The notes under the pieces: model-generated
Databases searched by the model: none
What the model was told of the DNA's origin: nothing
Seen by the model: the letters and a program-made list of their open reading frames with translations, nothing else
Source of the DNA: Paenibacillus montanisoli
GTDB taxonomy: Bacteria; Bacillota; Bacilli; Paenibacillales; Paenibacillaceae
NCBI RefSeq assembly: GCF_003268025.1
Contig: NZ_QLUW01000002.1
Location: 62,001-126,000 of the forward strand
Direction: 5' to 3'
Length of the DNA: 64,000 bases
Program-made: the position numbers and the translations under genes
Shown: piece by piece, positions 24,459-33,060 of the stretch
Position numbering within the stretch: the first letter of the stretch is position 1
Layout of the letters: the number at the start of each line of letters is the position of its first letter

Positions 24459-24505
24459 GGATCAGGTTCATGTCATCGACAAATGACGAGAATCTGATCC
24501 TTTTT
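24459..24505 (+). terminator. Terminator
   Basis: GGATCAG pairs with CTGATCC over an imperfect longer stem (GTTC with GAAT bulged) and is followed by TTTTTCT. Confidence 0.85.
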
Positions 24506-24636
24506 CTGTAGGCTGGTTAAAACTACCAGTATTAAAAACTTCTAACGCTAGACGAGCAAGTCCGGGCATAAGTTTCAATCATGGAAAACCGAAACTCGGT
24601 TTAGCCAAAAAAACATGCGTGTGGAAGGAGTTCTCA

Positions 24637-25386
24637 ATGAAAAAGATTGTAATCGTTTGGTTGATGGTGCTGTCGCTCTTGATCGCGTCAAGCTCGGCTT
24701 TCGCTGAAACACCTCCGGCAATAACCGTTATTGAACACGTCGAGGTTGGATACACCTATGAAGTGGGGGTAAATGTCAACGACACGGGAATCAACTTCCG
24801 TAAGGGTCCGGGAACGCAATACGCCCGTATCCGTTACCTCGCTCCAGGCGAAGAATTTAGAGTTATTGAGCGGATCGCCGGAACAACCTGGGCCAAGGTA
24901 AACGATGCTTCAGGTATTGTTGGCTATGTAACCACCCTTTCGAAATTTTCTAGTTTTCGTACGGTTAATGTCGTCCCAGCCTGGTCGGTCAAGGCGGATG
25001 AGATCATAGCTTATGGCAAGCAATACCTTGGAGTGCCTTATAAATTTGGCGCCGAATATGAAAACGACGGACTTTTTGATTGTTCCTCCTTTATGCAATA
25101 TATTTTTGGCAAATACGGCATTAAGTTGCCTCGGACGTCAAAGCAGCAAAGCCAGGTCGGACAAACCGTTCCGTTTGAAAGCGCTCGCAAAGGTGATTTG
25201 ATTTTATTGGACGTGGTTTCAAGTCGGGAAGGCATTGACCACGTAGGGCTTTATATGGGGAAGAACACACAGGGGCAAGATATCATGATTCATTCGAACC
25301 CAAGCGGACAAGGCGTGAATATCAAGGTATTGGATTCCGTCTGGATGCGCCGAATCGTCAAAGTACAGCGGATTATCCCGAATTAA
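24637..25386 (+). CDS. Secreted SH3b - NlpC/P60 cell wall hydrolase
   Basis: 249 residues from the ATG at 24637, following GGAAGGAG; the longer frame lacks a site. Signal peptide (about 1-23, cleaved after AFA). A bacterial SH3 domain at about 40-105 (GINFRKGPGTQYARI, GYVTTLSKF) binds peptidoglycan. The C40 peptidase follows at 120-249 with catalytic Cys149 (FDCSSFMQYIFG), His202 (IDHVGLYMG) and His219 (MIHSNPSGQG). It should cut gamma-D-Glu-diamino-acid bonds in wall peptides, in growth, separation or sporulation. Single gene followed by a hairpin. Confidence 0.93.
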   Translation: MKKIVIVWLMVLSLLIASSSAFAETPPAITVIEHVEVGYTYEVGVNVNDTGINFRKGPGTQYARIRYLAPGEEFRVIERIAGTTWAKVNDASGIVGYVTTLSKFSSFRTVNVVPAWSVKADEIIAYGKQYLGVPYKFGAEYENDGLFDCSSFMQYIFGKYGIKLPRTSKQQSQVGQTVPFESARKGDLILLDVVSSREGIDHVGLYMGKNTQGQDIMIHSNPSGQGVNIKVLDSVWMRRIVKVQRIIPN

Positions 25387-25418
25387 TCTCAGATCCGGTC
25401 AATCCTATAAATGAATTC

Positions 25419-25449
25419 ATGAGCAGTTGCCGCCGGCAATCTGCTCATG
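25419..25449. terminator. Hairpin between convergent genes
   Basis: CATGAGCAG pairs with CTGCTCATG around an inner GCCG/CGGC pairing. There is no long T run, so termination strength is uncertain. It separates the NlpC/P60 gene from the DUF202 gene. Confidence 0.6.
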
Positions 25450-25459
25450 ATTTGTTCCG

Positions 25460-25801
25460 CTAGGCTAAAAATAAAATCGCTATAAATGCTATCATGAATA
25501 AATCTATGATGATTAAACCAAGGAATATCATCATGATGGTAAACCGTTCCGCATGAAAATGGCCTTCGTTTATTCCTTGCCGCTTGATGAAGTAGCTTCT
25601 TGCGGCCAGCACAACCATCAAACTTCCGAGCAGTACAGAGCCGATCCCGATCGCGGCAGCCAGAAGCTGGCCAATCGATTGGAAGCGGGCGGAGCGAAAC
25701 ACGGCGCCCGAAGCCAAAAAGCCAACTCCTGCAACGGTAATGCTGGTCCGTACCCAGGCCAAAAACGTTCGCTCGTTCGCAAAATGCTGTTGAACCGTCA
25801 T
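25460..25801 (-). CDS. DUF202 (YidH-like) membrane protein
   Basis: 113 residues if started at the ATG at 25799-25801. The longer frame runs into a sulfatase gene end, so the inner start is preferred even though its site (GGGGCAGGA) is only fair. Family mark HFANERTFLAWVRTSITVAG at the N-terminus, then three membrane helices. DUF202 proteins are small inner-membrane proteins of unknown function; related domains occur in VTC polyphosphate polymerase complexes. The gene lies directly downstream of the sulfatase remnant on the same strand. Confidence 0.88.
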   Translation of the reverse strand: MTVQQHFANERTFLAWVRTSITVAGVGFLASGAVFRSARFQSIGQLLAAAIGIGSVLLGSLMVVLAARSYFIKRQGINEGHFHAERFTIMMIFLGLIIIDLFMIAFIAILFLA

Positions 25802-25823
25802 TCCTGCCCCATCCCCGCCCTGA

Positions 25824-26003
25824 CTATGCTTGTGGCAGGCTGAAACTGTCTCCGGTTTCATCAATCCAACGCTGCAAGCGGTTGTTAAGGCGTTTGCGCA
25901 GCTCCCAAAATTTGCTGTTATAGGCCAAGTTCACCTGTTCATACGGATCTTCGTTTAAGTTAAAGAGCAGCCACGGCATCCGCATCGCTTTGCCCATCTG
26001 GTC
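25824..26003 (-). pseudogene. C-terminal remnant of a sulfatase
   Basis: Reading leftward gives WLLFNLNEDPYEQVNLAY, then NSKFWELRKRLNNRLQRWID and a stop. The pattern L-F-N-L-x-x-D-P-x-E-x-x-N-L is the hallmark of the sulfatase C-terminal subdomain. All of the catalytic domain, including the Cys/Ser that matures to formylglycine, is missing; the sequence switches at about 26000 to the AraC remnant on the other strand. Confidence 0.75.
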
Positions 26004-26537
26004 GGCCTATGGCATGAACTAGCAGGCGAGTTCTACCGGCTGATGAGCGATTTCCAGGACGAGATTTTTCGAACTGCGGACCCTTACTTTGTCTTCAACA
26101 CTACGCAAACGATCGGGTACTTGAAGATTCGTTCCTTAGGAAGCCTATGGATTCACCAGCTGATCGAACTACTTCGGCAACAGCTTCCGGAGCATCCGTT
26201 CACCTACGATATCCGAGTCTACGAAATTTGCGATTATATCAAAGATAATCTTCGCAAGCGGCCGACATTGGACGAATTAGCCAAGCATGCGTCGCTTAGC
26301 AAGGAGCATCTGCGCTTCCTTTTTCAAAAGGAGCTTAATATCTCGCCGATGAAATATGCAGCCAGTATCCGGCTTCAGATGGCCAGAGAGCTGCTGCTCA
26401 TGACATCGGTTCCGATGAAGGAAATCTCGGATAGGATCGGATATGACGACCAGCATCATTTTACAAGGGCATTTCACAAAGCGGAGGGCATGTCACCATC
26501 GGAATATCGCAAAACCTACAAAGGAAGCGTCGAATAA
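26001..26537 (+). pseudogene. 5'-truncated AraC family regulator
   Basis: The C-terminal part of an AraC regulator: a piece of the linker before the domain (LWHELAGEFYRLMSDFQDE), then two helix-turn-helix motifs (LDELAKHASLSKEHLRFLF and MKEISDRIGYDDQHHFTRAF) and the end GMSPSEYRKTYKG. The frame stays open upstream of the first ATG (26043) to about 26001, where it runs into sulfatase sequence of the opposite strand. No ribosome binding site serves the ATG. The ligand-binding half is gone. The DNA-binding half might still be folded if expressed, but it is best read as a pseudogene. Confidence 0.75.
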
Positions 26538-26565
26538 CCGTCCGAACTGCACGAAAACTAGTCAA

Positions 26566-26606
26566 CAAAAAAAGGCCTCGCATGCGTTCATCCATGCGAA
26601 GCCTTT
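26566..26606 (-). terminator. Terminator of the short-chain dehydrogenase gene
   Basis: On the minus strand AAAGGC...TCGCATG and its complement pair, followed by TTTTTTGTTG. Confidence 0.8.
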
Positions 26607-26612
26607 AGTTGA

Positions 26613-27395
26613 TTACCGCATAAACCCGCCTTCGGAATGGATCACTTGCCCGGTGATCCATTCTGCGTCATCACTCGCCAAAAAAGCGATCAAACGCGCC
26701 GCATCGCTCGGCAGCCCGATTCTTCCCATAGGAAATTTCGTGATGAGGTGACTCTTGATTTCCTCGTTCATCCACCCCGTATCCGTAGGGCCCGGATTGA
26801 CAGCATTCACGGTGATGCCTTTGGAAGCAACCTCTGCCGATAACGTAACGGTAAAGGCGTCGATCGCGCCTTTCGTTGCCGCGTATGCAATCTCTCCCGC
26901 CATCGGTCCTCGTGATTGACCGGAAGTGAGATTGATGATTCTCCCGCCTCGATGCATGTTGAACCTTCGCGCGAATTCCGAGCTTAGCAAGGCCGTACCG
27001 CGTATATTGATTTGATAATGCAAATCCAACGTGCGCGCATCCAGGTTTTCGTAATTGGATTCAGTCGAATAAGTGGCGTTGTTCACTACTATCGATGGCG
27101 CGCCAATCATCTCTTCGACTTTATCCAGAAGCATCGAAGGAGCGCTGATATCGGATAAATCAAGCTCCAGCTTTTCGCATTTCACCCCAAGGTTCAAGAG
27201 ATCGTTCCTCAGCATATCCGGCTCCTGGTCTTGAACGCTCCATGGCATGGATTTATCGTACTTCTTCCAATACGTAAAGAAAATATCAGCGCCCTCGGCC
27301 GCAAGCGAGCGGCATATGGCGGCCCCGATTCCGTTTAACCTTGATGCTCCCGTGACGAGCGCAATCCGATTTTCCAGCTTTCTCCCATGAATCAT
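26613..27395 (-). CDS. Short-chain dehydrogenase/reductase
   Basis: 260 residues from the ATG at 27393-27395, after AAGGAGG; a longer frame starts before that site. Rossmann fold with the cofactor motif TGASRLNGIG (15-24), the NNAT motif at 105-108 and the catalytic Ser158, Tyr171 and Lys175 (YAATK). The variant spacing TGASR-x-x-GIG is that of the group close to 3-oxoacyl-ACP reductase relatives found in aminoglycoside- and nucleotide-related loci; the substrate is unknown. It follows the L,D-transpeptidase gene by 36 bases on the same strand, so readthrough is possible, though a functional link is not evident. Confidence 0.92.
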   Translation of the reverse strand: MIHGRKLENRIALVTGASRLNGIGAAICRSLAAEGADIFFTYWKKYDKSMPWSVQDQEPDMLRNDLLNLGVKCEKLELDLSDISAPSMLLDKVEEMIGAPSIVVNNATYSTESNYENLDARTLDLHYQINIRGTALLSSEFARRFNMHRGGRIINLTSGQSRGPMAGEIAYAATKGAIDAFTVTLSAEVASKGITVNAVNPGPTDTGWMNEEIKSHLITKFPMGRIGLPSDAARLIAFLASDDAEWITGQVIHSEGGFMR

Positions 27396-27431
27396 TTTTT
27401 TCGATCCTCCTTGAAGCACGCGTATTTTCAA

Positions 27432-27893
27432 CTATTGTTGAATACTCACCTTCGTACCAATCGGGATGTGCCGGAAGAGCCATTCCACATCTTTATTTCT
27501 CATGCGGATGCAGCCGGAAGATACGCTGTGTCCGATCGAATAAGGATTGTTAGTGCCATGGATTCCGTATTTATAGCCGCCTGTGTTAGGAACGCTCAAG
27601 CCCATCCAGCGTGTTCCTAACGGATTTTTTTTATCTCCCCCAGGAATGTTTTTCCTTAGATACCAAGGGTTTTTGACTTTATTGGCAATCTTAAACTCTC
27701 CTTCAGGTGTCAAACTGCCCTTTCCAGTAGCAATAGCAAAATAATACACCGGAGTTTCATTTAAAAAGACTTGTAATCTATGGTCCGACTTGTCGATCAC
27801 CAAGCTCACATTGTCTTCAAGCGGTGCTGCTTTTAATACGCCGGCGCTCATAATTGAATAGATCCACATTATCAGGATAACGCGTCCTGCCAA
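27432..27893 (-). CDS. L,D-transpeptidase (YkuD domain)
   Basis: About 153 residues from a TTG at 27891-27893, ten bases after GGAAGG; an earlier TTG touches that site. Signal peptide 1-22. The YkuD catalytic domain occupies the rest: NVSLVIDKSDHRLQVFLNE, TPEGEFKI, and the active-site region YGIHGTNNPYSIGHSVSSGC, where the Cys in SSGCIRM is the nucleophile. It cross-links or trims peptidoglycan with L,D bonds, probably in the spore or envelope. The small size is typical of Bacillus YkuD-like enzymes without LysM domains. Confidence 0.92.
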   Translation of the reverse strand: MAGRVILIMWIYSIMSAGVLKAAPLEDNVSLVIDKSDHRLQVFLNETPVYYFAIATGKGSLTPEGEFKIANKVKNPWYLRKNIPGGDKKNPLGTRWMGLSVPNTGGYKYGIHGTNNPYSIGHSVSSGCIRMRNKDVEWLFRHIPIGTKVSIQQ

Positions 27894-28014
27894 GTTTTCC
27901 AATCCTTCCGATCGATATGTAAAATGTAAACCACTTTAATGGGCGAAAACAACAAGGCTATTGTTGCCACTGATCACCTAAAGTACACCTTTTTCCACTC
28001 AATTTCTTGAACAA

Positions 28015-28043
28015 TAAAAGGCGCCCCCAATAAAGGAGCGCCA
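28015..28043 (-). terminator. Terminator, leftward
   Basis: On the minus strand GGCGCTCC pairs with GGGGCGCC and is followed by TTTTATT. It lies about 150 bases downstream of the phosphorylase gene. The rest of 27903-28195 shows no gene. Confidence 0.7.
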
Positions 28044-28140
28044 TTCAGTTTATTTCGTTCGTTTACGGCGACTTCAATATATGATCGAATCAGAAAAAAA
28101 TTTACATAATGATAATTATGTAAACTAACCGGATGTGGAA

Positions 28141-28195
28141 GAACAAGCTGCCGATATAATCGGCAGCTTGTTCTCATAGAGCTATCGTTCTTCCG
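28141..28195. repeat. Dispersed hairpin-tail repeat, copy 4
   Basis: GAACAAGCTGCCGAT and ATCGGCAGCTTGTTC form a perfect 15 bp stem (28141-28155 with 28159-28173) followed by ATAGAGCTATCGTTCTTCCG, matching the tail after the hairpins near 15950, 18520 and 20690. It directly follows the phosphorylase stop codon. Confidence 0.75.
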
Positions 28196-30370
28196 TTATC
28201 CCCAAGCGGACAACTCCATCTCAAAATCGTTTGCGAAATCAGGGCTGATCGGCGTGACCCGCACGTTCACGTTGGCCTTCCAGAGGTTGATCGAGACGTC
28301 GGGATAAGCGCCCTCATAGACGTACAGTCCCTTCGCTTGCTGCTGTACCGGCTCCAGTTTCACCTTCCAGATGCCGCAATGGCCGTCGGAGCCGACCGCT
28401 TCCACGCGAACGTCCTTGTGCCAGATGGCGCCGAGTTGAATTTCGGCGCGGAAAGCCGTCTTGTTAAGCCCGATCCTGCTGCTTTGATCCGCCATAATGT
28501 CCGCTTTCCTGACACGGACGCCGGACCAGTTGTTGCGGATGAATTGCTTGTAGGCAGCAACCCTTGACGCGACCTCGAAGTTATCCGCTGCGAACCGCTT
28601 TCCTCTTTCGCTCGCGGGGACATAAACCTTGTGCCAGTACTCGCTTACCATTCGGTGGGTGTTGAAGACGGGCGCAAGCGAACAAATCGATTCCTTCATT
28701 AGATTGACCCATTCCATCGGGACCGTCTGATCATCACGCTTGTAAAACAGCGGAATAATTTCTTCCTCGAGCAGCCGATAAAGCGCTTTACTGTCCTGCT
28801 TCGTCTGGTGCTCGAGGTCGCCGTCCGTTGCTCCCTCAATAGCCCAGCCGTTTCGCCCGTTGTAGCCTTCCACCCACCAGCCGTCCAGTACACTGCAGTT
28901 GAGCACGCCGTTCAGGGCGGCCTTTTGCCCGCTTGTGCCGCTCGCTTCCATCGGCTTCACAGGCGTGTTGAGCCAAACGTCGACGCCTTGAACAAGCTTC
29001 TTCGCCTTATCCATCGCATAGTTTTCAACAATGTAAACGCGGCCCTTGAACCTTTCTTCCCGAGATAGCTCCACAAGCTTGCGGATTAAATCCTGCCCCG
29101 GTCCGTCTGCCGGATGCGCCTTTCCGGCGAAAACGAGGCATACTGGGCGATCCTGATCGCCAAGGATGCGCGCGAGCCGCTCCGGGTCGCTAAAGATAAG
29201 CAGCGCACGTTTATACGTCGCAAACCGTCGGGCAAAACCGATGATCAATGGCTCTTCGCCGAAAGTGGTAAGCGGCAGTCCAAATTCCTGGAGCATCTTG
29301 GATTTCGCCCGCTGATGCTCCTCCCACAGCTCATTGTGCGGAATATGCCGCACAGCGGCCCATACTTCTTGTTCTGCTGTGCGGACAGTCCAGTCGGACG
29401 GGAGATGCCGGTCGAAGAGCTCCTTCATGCCGGAAGCCAGCCATGTCCCGACATGGATGCCGTTCGTGACCGAATCGACTGGAATATCCTGTTTCGGAAT
29501 ATGAGGCATCCAACGGTGGAACATCTCCCGTGTCACATCACCGTGCAGTTTGCTCACTCCGTTCACCTTCGACGATGTACTGACGGCAAACCGCGTCATG
29601 TTGAACGCGCCGCCCAAACGGCCGAGCGACAGTACCCGCTCTCTGTCAGTCCCGAGCTGCCAGTAATAGTCGCCGAAGTAACGATCCATCATGTCGATGG
29701 AGAAGACATCATGCCCGGCCGGAACCGGTGTATGCGTCGTGAAGACGGTGCTTGCCTTGACCGCTTCGAGTGCCGTCTCGAAAGGCACGCCTTCAGCGGA
29801 CAGCATGCGAATTCGCTCAAGCGTTAGAAACGCGCAGTGCCCTTCGTTCATATGCCAGACGTCCGGCCGGATATCTAGCGCCGCAAGCAGTCTCGCACCG
29901 CCGATACCGAGGATGATTTCCTGGCTTATTCGGACGTCATGATCAGTAGGATATAGTTTGTCAGTCAAGCGGCGATCCGAGCCGCTATTCGATTCAACGT
30001 CCGTATTAAGCAGGTACAGCGTGACTGAGCCCAGCTGCACGAACCACGCTTTCGCATACACTTGCCTGCCATTCAAAGGAACTGCGATGATAAGAGGCTG
30101 ACCTTTATCATCCCGCAAGAGTTGAACCGGGTAGGCGCTCGCCTCCAGGTCAACCTCTGGAAATAGATGCTGCTGCGAACCGCCATCGTCAATACGCTGC
30201 TGGAAATAACCGTTGCCGTAAAATATGCCTACGCCCGTAAGCGGAATATTCATATCTGCTGCCGCCTTGATATGGTCGCCTGCCAATATGCCAAGGCCGC
30301 CCGAGTAAATCGGTAAGGATTCATCAAGGCCGAACTCTGCCGAGAAATACGCAACACCGCCGTTTTGCAT
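28196..30370 (-). CDS. glgP: Alpha-glucan (glycogen) phosphorylase, short form
   Basis: 724 residues, GAGGTG site five bases before the second of two adjacent ATGs. GT35 enzyme releasing glucose-1-phosphate from glycogen or maltodextrin with pyridoxal phosphate. The start VAYFSAEFGLDESLPIYSGG, the FARRFATYKRALLI stretch and the cofactor-binding NTPVKPMEASGTSGQKAALNG motif (Lys carrying PLP) are all intact. It belongs to the GlgP group usually of 830-860 residues whose first 110 residues form DUF3417; that domain is absent and nothing like it lies upstream. The own ribosome binding site argues for a genuine short protein. No glgABCD genes are near. Confidence 0.9.
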   Translation of the reverse strand: MQNGGVAYFSAEFGLDESLPIYSGGLGILAGDHIKAAADMNIPLTGVGIFYGNGYFQQRIDDGGSQQHLFPEVDLEASAYPVQLLRDDKGQPLIIAVPLNGRQVYAKAWFVQLGSVTLYLLNTDVESNSGSDRRLTDKLYPTDHDVRISQEIILGIGGARLLAALDIRPDVWHMNEGHCAFLTLERIRMLSAEGVPFETALEAVKASTVFTTHTPVPAGHDVFSIDMMDRYFGDYYWQLGTDRERVLSLGRLGGAFNMTRFAVSTSSKVNGVSKLHGDVTREMFHRWMPHIPKQDIPVDSVTNGIHVGTWLASGMKELFDRHLPSDWTVRTAEQEVWAAVRHIPHNELWEEHQRAKSKMLQEFGLPLTTFGEEPLIIGFARRFATYKRALLIFSDPERLARILGDQDRPVCLVFAGKAHPADGPGQDLIRKLVELSREERFKGRVYIVENYAMDKAKKLVQGVDVWLNTPVKPMEASGTSGQKAALNGVLNCSVLDGWWVEGYNGRNGWAIEGATDGDLEHQTKQDSKALYRLLEEEIIPLFYKRDDQTVPMEWVNLMKESICSLAPVFNTHRMVSEYWHKVYVPASERGKRFAADNFEVASRVAAYKQFIRNNWSGVRVRKADIMADQSSRIGLNKTAFRAEIQLGAIWHKDVRVEAVGSDGHCGIWKVKLEPVQQQAKGLYVYEGAYPDVSINLWKANVNVRVTPISPDFANDFEMELSAWG

Positions 30371-30642
30371 CATCCCACCTCATTATGTCAAAAATTGCGC
30401 TTCGCTATATAAGCGCCAAACTTGATGCCTTAATACTATATGCCGGTTTATGGTACACGTGCCTATGGAAAGCTACAACCGCCCCTTTTGATTCTATTTC
30501 AGCAGTCAGCGGAACATTCGGGCAACTCCGATTGAGTTTTCCTAAACAAGAAAAGACCAAGGGCAGCAGCTCCCTCAGTCCTCTACATGCTATTCCCGAT
30601 ATTTAATCTTCTACCATTCTTTCCCCTGCATGTTGCATGACT

Positions 30643-31365
30643 TTATTTAATCAGGGCTGATACCACTGCAGCAACACCGCAAGTGATCAAGGTGGGGATC
30701 ATCATCTCGATATCGTGCGTAAGCTCCAGTAAAAAAATAACCGTTGTCATCGGTGAACGCGTAACGCCTGCAAATAATGCGGCCATGCCCAAAATAGCCC
30801 AGACACCGGGATGCGGACTGTGAAACACATGGGCAACCCAATTGCCTAACGTTCCGCCGATGATTAGTAGCGGAGTGAGAATGCCGCCCGACGTGCCGGA
30901 CCCTAGCGCAATAATCCAAACGGCAGCCTTAACAAGTAAAAAAACAATAGCCATTTTTAAGACGAATTGACCTGCTGCTAATTGGCCGATCGTATCATAA
31001 CCCACTCCGAGCACCTGTGGAATCCAGTATCCCCCAACCCCGATGGCAACAGCACCGATCGCTGGCCACCGCATCCAATGTATGGGGAGTTTTTCAAATA
31101 ATTCCTCCACCCCATAAATCGCTTTTGTTAGAAGATAAGCAAGGAATGAACCAACAATCCCAAATAATAGGGATAAGATCAAACTGGAAGGATGGGAATC
31201 AGGTACGACGGTGCTTGGGAAAACGGCTTGATTTCCAATCACCAGTGTTCGCGTGAAATCAGCATTGCCGCTTGCTAAGGCGATCGGAACCAGGCTTCGT
31301 AGACGCAATTCGAAAGCTAACAATTCAACCGCAAACAATACGGAAGCGATTGGCGCATGGAAAGA
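30643..31365 (-). pseudogene. 5'-truncated ClC-type chloride channel
   Basis: Only the C-terminal half of a ClC channel or exchanger remains: it opens mid-domain at SFHAPIASVLFAVELLAFELR, right after the stop codon of the kinase gene upstream, and ends normally (THDIEMMIPTLITCGVAAV). The selectivity-filter loops GSGIP and GKEGP of the first half are missing; the GSGTSGGILTPLLIIGG loop of the second half is present. No ribosome binding site or proper start exists, only an internal TTG. A deletion seems to have joined it to the end of the kinase gene. The 269 bases from 30374 to 30642 hold no other gene. Confidence 0.8.
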
Positions 31366-32355
31366 CTAGTCAGGAAGAAAACCTAACCTGCTTGCGGCTG
31401 CTTTCATTTCACTGCTTATTCCGAGGATAACTTCGCGAGAAGATCCTAGCAAATACTGCGGCCAATGAACCAGCATGGTATGCAGCTTATCGGCATCGAT
31501 CACGTCTCTAACGGAACGAATGGATAGGTTCTCCCGCAAAATGTCATTAACTGTTTCAGTATAGACTTCAATTACGGCATCGGATGAAATCGGGTTTCCG
31601 CTTGCACTTGCTCTTTGAAGAAAAAAAGAAACGTCCTCCGGGCCGCTTGCGATGCATACTTCCTGCCAATCGCTAATCACCGGTGAGTTGTCCGCTTGTT
31701 GCAACACGTTTTCCATATGGAAGTCACCGTGGCATAATGTCCTCGGAAAATGATGTTTTAACGAAACCATATCTTCCAGCCTGCCCATCATGTATTCGAT
31801 TTGTCTAATAGATACGAGGTTTTCGTTTGTGTTTCTCTGCATGCTGCCGAGAATTTCGTTCCAGGCTTGTACAGCCGCGTTTTGGGCTGCGGTTGAAACA
31901 ACCTCATTTTTTTGCGTCAGCCATTCGAAAGAAGCTAACGAGCTTGCGTCATTCCAGAAAACCGCATGCAATCTTGCTATCATCCGGATCTTGTCGAAAC
32001 AAAGCTCCGAATTCCAACGACTCGGCTCAGGAGTTTGATGGTATGCCTTAAGAAGCAATCCAATACCCCCTTGCTCATCTACGAAGGAGCCGATCAATTC
32101 GGGAATTGGAGTTTCAATGATCGAGCTCATATCAAGGTAAAACCGCTGCTCTCTTGACGCTCTCAACCTACCATCGCGATTCATTTTCGTATCCGTATAT
32201 TTTAAAATCATAGGTTTATCGTTCAATTTGATTTCATAAAGATTCGAGCCGCTTCTTCCAGCGTTTATCTTTGCGAAAGTAATTGCGTTACCAAGCGTAT
32301 AACCTAATCTTGACAAGCAGCGATTGATGAATTGATAATCGGATGACGCTTCCAA
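31366..32355 (-). CDS. APH/choline-kinase-fold phosphotransferase
   Basis: 329 residues from a TTG about ten bases after AGGGGG. Kinase-like fold with nucleotide-binding Lys in PMILKYTD, catalytic TLCHGDFHMENVL and metal-binding VISDWQEV. The DWQ form, instead of DWE or DFD, is typical of the group that includes ecdysteroid-kinase-like and uncharacterised bacterial phosphotransferases, so a small alcohol or sugar substrate is more likely than an aminoglycoside. Seventeen bases separate it from the RDD gene upstream, forming a two-gene operon. Its stop codon borders the truncated ClC gene. Confidence 0.8.
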   Translation of the reverse strand: MEASSDYQFINRCLSRLGYTLGNAITFAKINAGRSGSNLYEIKLNDKPMILKYTDTKMNRDGRLRASREQRFYLDMSSIIETPIPELIGSFVDEQGGIGLLLKAYHQTPEPSRWNSELCFDKIRMIARLHAVFWNDASSLASFEWLTQKNEVVSTAAQNAAVQAWNEILGSMQRNTNENLVSIRQIEYMMGRLEDMVSLKHHFPRTLCHGDFHMENVLQQADNSPVISDWQEVCIASGPEDVSFFLQRASASGNPISSDAVIEVYTETVNDILRENLSIRSVRDVIDADKLHTMLVHWPQYLLGSSREVILGISSEMKAAASRLGFLPD

Positions 32356-32372
32356 TAGGCTGATTCCCCCTG

Positions 32373-32903
32373 CTATTTACGATTATGTATAACATTCGTG
32401 CCGGCGACCCAGTCGTGAATCGCTTTTCGCTTTTTATTCGCCAGCGGAAATACCAAATAGATTACAATTGCTGCATTAACTAAGATAAGTATAGCCATTA
32501 GGGCATTTTGAGGAACAGCAGACGGCAGTCGGAGCCGCCATATGGCAAAATGCGCGGTTTCCCACGGGATGAATTTTATAATGGACCGGAGAATGGAAGT
32601 GAATAGATCAATCCTGTGGCCGCTACTATTGACGACTTGAAGATTCAACTTGCGTTTACCGATCGTCCCCATTGAAAGCGAGGCTTCCGATAACACGAAA
32701 TAAGCCATAACCGGTAATGTAATCAACATAAACCCCGTTAGTTCAGCAACGATCGGACTGCCGGACATTAAAGGAGTGAGCACAGGCCGCAGCAAGAAAG
32801 AGAGGAATACGAGACAAACCCCGTATCCCGAAATGACCAAATAATCGATGAAAAGCGCGAACAACCGCAGATGATAGGGAGAAATGAGCACACTCTTTGT
32901 CAT
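32373..32903 (-). CDS. RDD family membrane protein
   Basis: 176 residues from the ATG at 32901-32903, eight bases after AGAGGGG. Four membrane helices; RDD marks are LRLFALFIDYLVISGYG at the start, MGTIGKRKLNLQVVNSSG in the middle and KKRKAIHDWVAGTNVI at the end. First gene of a two-gene unit with the phosphotransferase downstream. Function unknown; possible ion or solute transport by analogy with studied RDD proteins. Confidence 0.85.
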   Translation of the reverse strand: MTKSVLISPYHLRLFALFIDYLVISGYGVCLVFLSFLLRPVLTPLMSGSPIVAELTGFMLITLPVMAYFVLSEASLSMGTIGKRKLNLQVVNSSGHRIDLFTSILRSIIKFIPWETAHFAIWRLRLPSAVPQNALMAILILVNAAIVIYLVFPLANKKRKAIHDWVAGTNVIHNRK

Positions 32904-33060
32904 CAAGGATACCCCTCTTCTATTTTCTTGAATTCATTCAAGGCAGTTACCGCTTAATCCTGCCCGACCACATCTATTCTAAGAAAATAATGGTATGCGG
33001 TCTACCTCCACGTAACATTATCTTTTCTTCCACCGTCAATTATGTAAGGGTGGGTTATCA

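Noticed and set aside
27974-28177. 67-codon minus-strand frame after the phosphorylase gene
   Set aside because: It spans the 15 bp repeat hairpin and a terminator and has no ribosome binding site.
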